A DNA stretch of 64,000 bases, from positions 21,486,001 through 21,550,000 of the forward strand of contig NC_135359.1 in the NCBI RefSeq assembly GCF_051622035.1, written 5' to 3'. A model generated the notes under the pieces. It was not told where the DNA came from and did not search any database. It saw only the letters and a list, made by a program, of their open reading frames with translations. The DNA comes from Arctopsyche grandis. Its lineage: Eukaryota; Arthropoda; Insecta; Trichoptera; Hydropsychidae. Shown here piece by piece: positions 56,925 to 64,000 of the stretch; the stretch's first letter is position 1, and each line of letters starts with the position of its first letter. The position numbers and the translations under genes were made by a program.

Positions 56925-57514
56925 CAGTGGCGTAGCCAGGATTTTGTCAGGGGGGGGGGGGGGGTTTTGACAGGAAGAAGGGCAAGATAATTTATATTTA
57001 ATTAATATAAAATCACAACATATAAAAATAAAGTAAATACGTAATAAAAATATGGTATGAACAAAATTCAAATAAAATAAAAATAATGCATACTTTAAAA
57101 AAGTACGAAATTCACAGATCCCATCTTCGCGTCTTTATTGTAAACATATCTAATATTTTTTCTGCACTAACATTTATATCCCTATGAATATATAATAAAG
57201 CAAATCCATTTAGTCGATTTTCCGACATCGTATTTCTTAAATATGTTTTTAGTCCTAGTAGTGTGGAAAAGCTCCGTTCACTTGTGGCTGTTGTCACCGG
57301 AAGTGTTGCAAGAATTTTTAGAAGTATGTAAATATTGGGGAATATTGAAGGATTGCAAATTGCAATTGCAGCTAGTGCGTTTTTTGGTCGATTTTCACTA
57401 TTACTTATGTATATATTGCCACCACATTTCCAACTCTCCAGTTAGAATACAAGGCCCACAAAATATATCCGCCAAGGGGGGGTCCAGACCCCCCCCCCCT
57501 TCGCTACGCCACTG
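56925..57514 (-). pseudogene. hAT element remnant, ZMYM1-like transposase C terminus
   Basis: The ends CAGTGGCGTAGC / GCTACGCCACTG are inverted repeats flanked by perfect 8-bp duplications ACCAGGAA (56917-56924 and 57515-57522). The minus strand at 57112-57297 encodes ATSERSFSTL, LKTYLRNTMSENRLNGFALL and HRDI, the hAT dimerisation motif of the ZMYM1/KIAA-like lineage. Poly-G (56950-56963) and poly-C runs lie just inside each end. Internally deleted to 590 bp and non-autonomous. Confidence 0.88.
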
Positions 57515-57779
57515 ACCAGGAAGGCTTAACAGGTAAACCCCAAATGCGCCTTCCTGGTCCACATAATTATTACATAGATACATGAAAATCTAAATAATAT
57601 CTGACATCTATGGTCAGTATACATATATTACAAACATCGTATTAATACGATAAATAACGATGAATAACTTTCATGTAACAATATGAATTTTATATTCGAT
57701 AAACAACCACAGAGACATCTATGGTGAGCAATATGGCGAAACCTAAGATATAACAATAACTAAAGGTTCGCAACAGAAA

Positions 57780-57963
57780 ATTGGGAAGGAAACGCCAATT
57801 TTACATGAATCGTTTCAATGAAAATCAGAAAAATTGGCAAATTCTGATAAGAAACGATCGACCTAGACAAATCAAGGTCTGGCCAACAGCGAGACTTAGC
57901 GGGGAATCGAACTCGTAACATCAAGTACGAAATAATTCAACATTCACCACTAGACCACGCTGC
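57780..57963 (-). repeat. tRNA-derived SINE
   Basis: On the minus strand GTGGTCTAGTGGTGAATG (A box) is followed 34 bases later by CGAGTTCGATTCCCCGC (B box), then a non-tRNA body with a GGTCGATCGTTTCTTATC segment. Its 5' end is cut by the MITE at 57964. The tail resembles the SINE fragment at 24903. Confidence 0.7.
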
Positions 57964-58319
57964 TGGTTAACGGCCGCTACGAAAATCACGCGTGCGGGTC
58001 TCCTGTCGCACGAAAATTCGTCGCACAGGAAAATTGCCGTACAGAAAACTGCCCAAATATTGCTCAGCATATGCTTTTTTACGAGATTTTTATTATTTAT
58101 TATCAAATCTAAAATGACGTTACGGACTCATATGTCCGTATTAACATGCAAAGTTCATATTTCTAATCGATAATAGTAAAAATCTTGTTAAAAAAAGCAT
58201 TTTCCTAGCAAGATTTGGGCAGTTTTCTGTAGGGCAATTTTCCTGTCCGACGAATTTTCGTGCGACAGGAGATCGCGCGCGTGATTTACGATTCACATTT
58301 GGGATATAATCACTGAACC
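57964..58319. mobile_element. Foldback MITE
   Basis: The long inverted arms include CTCCTGTCGCACGAAAATTCGTC and its complement, and CAGAAAACTGCCCAAAT and its complement, around a 100-bp AT-rich centre. The right end ATCACTGAACC resembles the GGTTCGGTGAT terminus of 4107 and 32774, while the left end GGTTAACGG is degraded. It abuts the start of the SINE. Confidence 0.65.
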
Positions 58320-58709
58320 CTCGAGAGTGCAATTGTCTCAAGCATTTTTTCGGTCACCGATCTTAAAACAGCCCGAAGACACTACTGATTATCACGATAC
58401 TAAGCTATGTATTACACTATAAATACGGATCTTGATACGCGTGAAACTGTTAATAATATTGATAGTGTAATATGCTCCAATGGATGGAATTTGAAGACTG
58501 TTATACATAGATATATAATGTATAGATGTTCACTCGCCAAAAACGCTACCTGAAAACTAGCAAAAAAAAGTGTTTAGTTCCAATACTCCCCGCACTTTAA
58601 TCCTTCCGAGACCTTAAATCCCCCCGGCGTATGGAATGTTTTAACCCGACTTTACACGGGAAGAATGGATTATCATGGACTACTCATGTCTTACTGCATG
58701 TGTGTATAT

Positions 58710-58908
58710 GGTTCGGTGATTATTCCGCACAAAGCCATCCCGCACACGCCACTGAAATTCCGATCACGGAACATCTGGCACCCGAAAATTTCATCCATCT
58801 AGAGTAACCACGCGAACTATCATACTAACGAGAAATCGAATGCCAGATATTCCGTATTCGCGATTTTCGTGACACCGATTGTCAATGTGTGAAATAGTCC
58901 GTTTACCA
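58710..58908. mobile_element. hAT-type MITE, GGTTCGGTGAT family
   Basis: Aligned to the complement of 4107-4291 it keeps GGTTCGGTGATTATT, CGGAACATCTGGCACCCGAAAA, ATCATACTAAC and ATTCCGTATTCGCG in order. Flanks GTGTATAT / GTGTAAAC are a decayed target duplication. Confidence 0.7.
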
Positions 58909-59156
58909 GTGTAAACATAGTTGTCATTGTTTTTTCATGATCGCATCATGTTTTTATAGATAGAATAAGTGACAAAATATTGAATTAACCCGTAGCATGC
59001 TGATGACTGCTATAGACGTCGTGCATAAAATGCCAGTATTGAGAATGGCATGACTTACTGTGTAAACAAAACACTTCAGGCATGATTCACTATTTAAAAA
59101 TATAATTTCGGTGTCAATTGACATATTTGGTCACTTGAATAAATCTTACAATATAT
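58909..59156. other. Spacer without visible feature
   Basis: AT-rich host-like sequence between the MITE and the solo LTR; nothing supported. Confidence 0.4.
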
Positions 59157-59924
59157 TGTAGGCGGGGTACTGTGTGCTGACCGTATCCCAGCCTAACTAA
59201 ACACTGTTGTGCTTGTTTTAATAAAGTTTTATTGTTTGTCTATGGTTGTACAAAGGTATTATATTTAGGCAAAAGTATGTCGTTCAGCGGTCTCTGGATA
59301 TGGTAGTGTCGCTGGCTCGGCGTTCGGCTATGTTCAGAAGGTCTCTGGATGCGGCAGTGTGTTGCTGGCTCGTTGTTCGGCTATGTTCAGAAGGTCTCTG
59401 GTTGCGGCAGTGTGTTGCTGGCTCGGCGTTCGGCTATGTTCAGAAGGTCTCTGGATGCGGCAGTGTGTTGCTGGCTCGTTCGTTCAGCTATGTTCGGAAG
59501 GTCTCTGGATACGGCAGTGTGTTGCTGGCTCGTTCGGCTGGTTGATCTTCCAAGTCCGCGTAGTGTAGTGGTGGCTGGTCAGGAGCTGGATGTCGACTGG
59601 TCTGCTGCTGTGTGTCGACGCTTGCTGCTGTGGGTCGACTGGCGTTGTTTGGGTTGTACCTCCTTTTATAGTGTTTCTGGTATCGCCTGACCCATGGTGG
59701 TGGTTGTTGATGCGTAAGCGAGGAATGTGCTTTTGTCGATGGGGTGGACTTTTCTGGAACGATTGGCGCCGTTCCGCTCGAGTGTGAGGGGTGGAACTGT
59801 CTCGAAGGTTTTGGCACCGTTCCGCTTGAGTTTAATATAATGGCTGCAGGTGTGCTTCGACTGGTTTTGGGAATGTATTCTGCGTCGCAGTAAATGTTTT
59901 GATGAATGTGACGAGATTCCCACA
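59157..59924 (-). mobile_element. Solo family-1 LTR (minus sense)
   Basis: It runs from TGTAGGCGGGGTAC to GAGATTCCCACA, with 4-bp duplications ATAT on both sides (59153-59156, 59925-59928). It shows about four 55-60-bp tandem units with TTCAGAAGGTCTCTGGATGCGG, and the CCTCCTTTTATAGTG TATA region. At 768 bp it is the simplest copy in the window and has a single junction end, so it approximates the ancestral LTR. Confidence 0.85.
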
Positions 59925-60394
59925 ATATATTAATGGTCGCCAAGCTCAATTTACAAATTCGCTAAAAAAGGGTACGGTGAAAGTTGCCGCGGGCAAAGGG
60001 TTAAGTTTATTTACCGTTGCCTTCACCAATGATCAAAATATGGAAATGTGTCGAGTTTGTGGAGCTCATTTCAAAATAATCTCTCCCAAGATGTATGCAC
60101 GAAACATTAGAAACTAGACTTTGACGATATATTCATCGCTCATCGCATTCTCTATAACACAATGAAGTTTAATGGTAGACATCATTTTTCCATGTTTACA
60201 ATAGCAAATAGTGTTTCTTTACTGATATACCAGATCTATAATATTTCAGCATACCACAATGTCTCATTTAAATACATTAAAAACTTAATTCGTGTAATAA
60301 AATGTAGCTGCGCAGCAAAAATTTTGAGATGGGATGGCAGCACTGTAATGTTGCCTTGTTGTTTGACAGTTATGACGTCTGTCACGGCCGCGCG
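59925..60394. promoter_or_regulatory. Upstream region of folliculin
   Basis: 470 bp between the solo LTR and the folliculin start codon. There is no TATA box; the last 70 bases are GC-richer (GACGTCTGTCACGGCCGCGCG). A plus-strand frame at 59899-60117 starts within the LTR and has no recognisable content. Confidence 0.4.
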
Positions 60395-62398
60395 ATGAAC
60401 GCAGCTGTATGTGTGTGTCACTTTTGCGAAGCTCATGGGCCCCGAGTGGTAGTCTGTACCCGCGCAGAAGGGGGTGCTGTGGAAGGGGGGACCGTCGAGA
60501 GGGGCGCAGCCTCTGCACCCCCTTGCGGAGGCTGCGCCCCGAATGACCCAGGTGGAGAGCGTTTACGTCGTCTGTCTTCCGGTCGGTTAACGACAGCCGC
60601 CGACGCAGATGCTCTTTTAGCTCATGCTGCTTTGCGTAGTCTCAGCTGCGAGGTTCACATTTTTCAGATTGTGTTTTATTATATTATTTCCTCATTTTTT
60701 CAACTAATTAAAATCTTTTTCAGGTTAGCTCAATGAAAGAAAGCGCGCTCGTCTTCTTTGGTGACTCACGGGGCTATGTGTTAAGTTACGCTTTTCAGAT
60801 TAAAGATACCCAGGCTAGAGGATTAAAGCGATGGTTTTCCTTCATTGTATTGATGAAAGACAAACTGTTTTTGCTTAACATTACTCCATTTTTAGCCAAA
60901 CAATTAGAGGTAATTTTTCTTTTAAAACGATTAATCATTGTGATAATTTGGCTAAATTATTTTTACATCTTTTAGGAAACCGCAAAAGAATTGCAGAGTT
61001 TAGCAGATGTCATATTTGCCAAAGATCAGGCTGTGCGTTCCCAGAGAGCATTACGCCTCATGAATTATAAGACTGAAAATATTGCACCTCGATCACTCAT
61101 TGAACTAACGGGTAAACTGTTTTGTATATATGTATGTACTGTCATTTATTTTCCATTTGAAATTATTCAAAATTTTATCAAAATTAATTTTTAGGGAAAA
61201 AAAATGTATTCGCATATCTACACACGAGGTTCAGTTGGATGTTAAACTCCTGTAGTAAGGTTTTTACTGAAACGATATGCGATGGCTTATCGCCTGTTTC
61301 CAAAGATGATATAATGGATCATAATTTTAATATACAAAATATGTCATTATATTCTTTAGAAACTTACTTTGGAAAAGACGCTTTTCTTGATATTTTATAT
61401 TGTGCTTTAACAGGATTACAGGTATGTTCATTTTTTACAATCAAAATAAGGTTAACATTTGAAACGCAATAATATTCAATGCATTATTTTAACTGTTTCA
61501 GATAATAGTTCGTGGAGACCATAAAATCTGTAGTGATATTACAGCTGCATTAGTTTTTATTTTACCGCATTCACCAAAAAGCATAGAATACTCTGATTAT
61601 GTCCCATCTAGTGAGGCTCCCTTATTCTTCTGTAGATCTGATGTAGCAGTACCAAAGCCTTGCTCTGGTATTTTAAGGATTGATATTGTAAATGAAAAAC
61701 CAGTTATACACTGGCTTGGAAATCTACCCATGAAATGTAAGTTTTGACATAATCAAAATAAATAATCATTTATTGTTATAAAAATTGTAACGTTTTTTTT
61801 TATATTTAGGGCCTACCCTAATGATAAATATAGTGAAGGGAATGGAAAACAAATTCAAAGAATCTGTATTGTTTCATCACATAATTGCTTTAAAAGAAGA
61901 ATGGAAAAAGTAAGTTGTTGATTGTGATTAAATACAATATATGTATATGTAAGTCGTTATAATTGAAAGTGGCATAAGTCCACTTTTCTTCATTTCGATA
62001 AATATCACGCAAAACATTATAATTTTTTGCATTTAACAATATTTTAAAATACTAGCTACCTGTAATAGGTTTATTCTGCTTTGCTGAGATTCTGAACATA
62101 TCGAATTAAAAGAAGTGATAACAATTTGTGAATTAAGTCTAACAGAAATAGTGTTTTTGCCACTTTCAAATATAACAGCTCATATATTAATAATGTTATG
62201 TATTATGTATATTACGTACAATATATTTCACATTTCCAGTATTGAGACAAATTGCTTTATATTTGCAGTAATGTCAACACTATTAAATGTTTGATTGACT
62301 CCGCGAGTTCTGAAGAAAATATTTCTAATGTCAAAACAGTGATGGGTATAAAAGCAGAGGATGAAGACCTAATACAATATTGGTTATCTGTTTCATAA
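60395..62398 (+). CDS. Flcn: Folliculin (Birt-Hogg-Dube protein homolog)
   Basis: With FNIP, folliculin is the GTPase-activating protein for RagC/D at the lysosome, tuning mTORC1 and TFE3/MITF signalling. Seven exons with consistent phases: 60395-60652, 60724-60909, 60976-61111, 61195-61421, 61502-61736, 61810-61909, 62269-62398, giving 423 residues (human 579). Shared with human: N-terminal MNAAVCVCHFCEAHGPR, then RSLSCE, ALVFFGDSRGYVLSYAF, DTQARGLKRWFS in the longin domain, FAYLHTRFSWML and, in the C-terminal DENN-type part, GPTL-like WPTLMINIVKG and ALKEEWK. Arg118 corresponds to the human arginine finger Arg164. The start is the conserved MNA; in-frame ATGs upstream are leader. Intron 6 contains a MITE. 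Confidence 0.93.
61952..62181. repeat. GAGCCG-family MITE in folliculin intron 6
   Basis: The inverted ends are (AAG)TCGTTATAATTGAAAGTGGC at the left and GCCACTTTCAAATATAACAGCTC at the right. The interior aligns, inverted, with the MITE at 201 (CACTTTTCTTCATTTCGATAAATATC corresponding to its right arm). It accounts for most of the only long intron of this gene. Confidence 0.75.
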
Positions 62399-62885
62399 CA
62401 TTGACTGCATATTTATAATGATAGTAAATTTTATTAATTATTATGATATGATTTTACAAAATTATACATTGTAAATATAAAGAATTTCTGAATCATGTTA
62501 TGTATTTACATAACATGTAATATATGTACATACATAGAATAATTTATTTTTACTCCAAAACATTTATATTTGTATTGAAAAGATGAAATATATGTATGAG
62601 ACAGATTTGAACATGGCTTTTGAATGTACTGCATAAAAATACATCTAATTAATTTCAGGATATTTTCATAACTATCTGAAGCTTCGAATTGCCATGCTCC
62701 GATATATGTACAGTAAATTCATATAATCCGTTTTTAGTCTGTTGAAATTGTCAATTTTTTGATATTTGAGGATCTACATATATGTATACATACTGTGATT
62801 GAATGCATACATTTTCACGTTTAAAGTAAATTCAAATACCACTATCAATTTAATAATGAATAGAACATAATGTCACGCACACGAG
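62399..62885. other. Downstream region of folliculin
   Basis: AT-rich, probably including the folliculin 3' untranslated region. No other feature is supported. Confidence 0.45.
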
Positions 62886-63158
62886 ATTCTTCTTCTTGTT
62901 AATGCTTTGTCCGCATCCGGACGTTGGCGACCACCTCGTCGATTATTTGAAGATATCCGCATCGGTCTTCAGCGGATCGGAATAGCCCTTCGGCGCTCAT
63001 ATCGGTCCACATGCACATGATTCGAAGCCAAGATAACTTTTTCCTGCCAATCCATTTTTTTCCTTCTATTTTCACCATAGTTATCAAACGGAGAAATTCG
63101 TATTTTGGACCCCGTATTATGTGTCCGAGGTACTCCATCTTTCTCCGCTTGATGAGAG
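62886..63158 (-). pseudogene. RTE-type LINE, C-terminal fragment
   Basis: The minus-strand frame 62899-63138 encodes the end of the reverse-transcriptase ORF: MEYLGHIIRGPKYEFLRLI, KIEGKKWIGRKKLSWLR, MSAEGLFRSAEDRCGYLQII and the terminal VRMRTKH. It is the same family as the fragment at 32510-33281, but uninterrupted over this length. A short purine tail (AACAAGAAGAAGAATC) follows the stop. Its upstream part is missing at the point where the LTR at 63159 begins. Confidence 0.82.
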
Positions 63159-64000
63159 TGTAGGCGGGGTACGATGTGTTGACCGTATCCCGGCCTAACG
63201 AAACACTGTTGTGTGGTTCAAAGATGGGGTCACCAATGTAGGCGGGGTAGCGATGTGTTGACAGCGCTGTTGGATGATCAGAAGGTTGCGTAGATCACGT
63301 CGGGGTAGTACCAATGTAGGCGGGTTACATGTGTGTTGACCGTATCCCGGCCTAACGAAACACTGTTGTGCTAGTTTTATAAAGTTTTATTGTTTGCCTA
63401 TGGTTGTACAAAGGTATGGTATTTGTGGGCAAAAGTATGTCGTTCAGCGGTCTCTGGATATGGTAGAGTGTCGCTGGCTCAGCATTCAGCTATGTACGGA
63501 AGGTCTCTGGATACGGCAGTGTGTTGCTGGCTCGTCCGGCTGGTTGATCTTCCAAGTCCGCGTAGTGTAGTGGTGGCTGGTCAGGAGCTGTATGTTGACT
63601 GGTCTGCTGCTGTGTGTCGACGCTTGCTGCTCTGGGTCGACTGGTCTGGTGCTGTGTGTCGACGCTTGCTGTTGTGGGTCGACTGACGTTGTTTGGGTTG
63701 TACCTCCTTTTATAGTGTTTTTGGAATGCTTGGTGGAAGTGGTTATTGACGCGTACGAAAGGAATTTTGTTTTCGTCGAGGCGTCGAATTTTCTGGAATG
63801 CTTGATGGAAGTGGTTATTGACGCGTACGAGAGGAATTTTGTTTTCGTCGAGGCGTCGAATTTTCTGGAATGCTTGATGGAAGTGGTCGTACGAGCATTT
63901 AGTTTATTGATACGTACGAAAGGAATTTTGTTTTCGTCGAGGCGTCGAATTTTCTGGAATGCTTGATGGAAGTGGTCGTACGAGCATTTAGTTTATTGAT
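63159..64000 (-). mobile_element. Family-1 LTR copy running off the window edge
   Basis: Identical in layout to 41243-42172, starting TGTAGGCGGGGTACGATG and including both extra internal junctions (near 63235 and 63315), but with one fewer 42-bp unit and at least one more 75-bp unit. The unit near 63900-63990 is a further GGAATTTTGTTTTCGTCGAGG repeat. Whether it is a solo LTR or the edge of a full element cannot be decided here. Confidence 0.8.

Noticed and set aside
59246-59690. Plus-strand frames rich in RSLDAAVCCWL-type repeats (also at 54614-54993 on the minus strand)
   Set aside because: Translation of the tandem units in solo LTRs; antisense to the element and without known domains.
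60329-60394. In-frame ATGs upstream of folliculin
   Set aside because: The conserved N terminus begins MNAAVCVCHFC at 60395; the upstream codons have no counterpart in the family and lie in promoter-like sequence.

Overview
The window is arthropod nuclear DNA, almost certainly from an insect. It is AT-rich, the genes are intron-split with short introns (about 70-350 bp in the compact genes), and it is saturated with transposable elements typical of insects: mariner, hAT, Helitron, RTE-type LINE fragments, tRNA-derived SINEs and LTR elements. I cannot fix the order from sequence alone. Short palindromic runs built on TACATATGTA recur throughout.

Right half, gene-rich. Four conserved housekeeping genes and a kinesin can be modelled exon by exon with phase-consistent splice sites: a kinesin-14 of the Ncd/KIFC1 type (29706-32315, minus), the SR-protein importin Transportin-3 (35968-40220, minus), the deubiquitinase OTUB1 (46373-49445, plus), the ubiquitin ligase UBR7 (49844-53566, minus, convergent with OTUB1) and folliculin FLCN (60395-62398, plus). 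They are not an operon-like unit; they are neighbours separated by repeats. UBR7 is unusual: its two ends match the family but about 900 residues lie between them, including about twelve copies of an acidic repeat of about 41 residues.

Left half, about 29 kb, looks empty on a simple ORF view. It nevertheless holds three minus-strand exons (16007-16082, 5516-5696, 3795-3990) whose splice phases join perfectly into a 150-residue protein with a signal peptide and dibasic sites, preceded by a TATA box. I do not recognise it; it may be a prohormone or other small secreted protein. The rest of this half is AT-rich intergenic or intronic DNA with MITEs, foldback elements, microsatellites and a decayed LINE.

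Mobile elements dominate the spaces. One LTR family (TGTAGG...CCTACA termini) occurs as a 3.2-kb element without recognisable gag or pol and with two indistinguishable 930-bp LTRs (41243-44457), as solo LTRs (54170-55073, 59157-59924) and as a copy running off the right edge (63159-64000). Its longer LTRs contain internal copies of their own LTR-end/primer-binding-site junction and variable minisatellites. Several nested insertions allow a relative chronology: a solo LTR inside a hAT-type MITE, a Helitron inside a MITE, two MITEs inside a LINE fragment, and an LTR cutting another LINE fragment.
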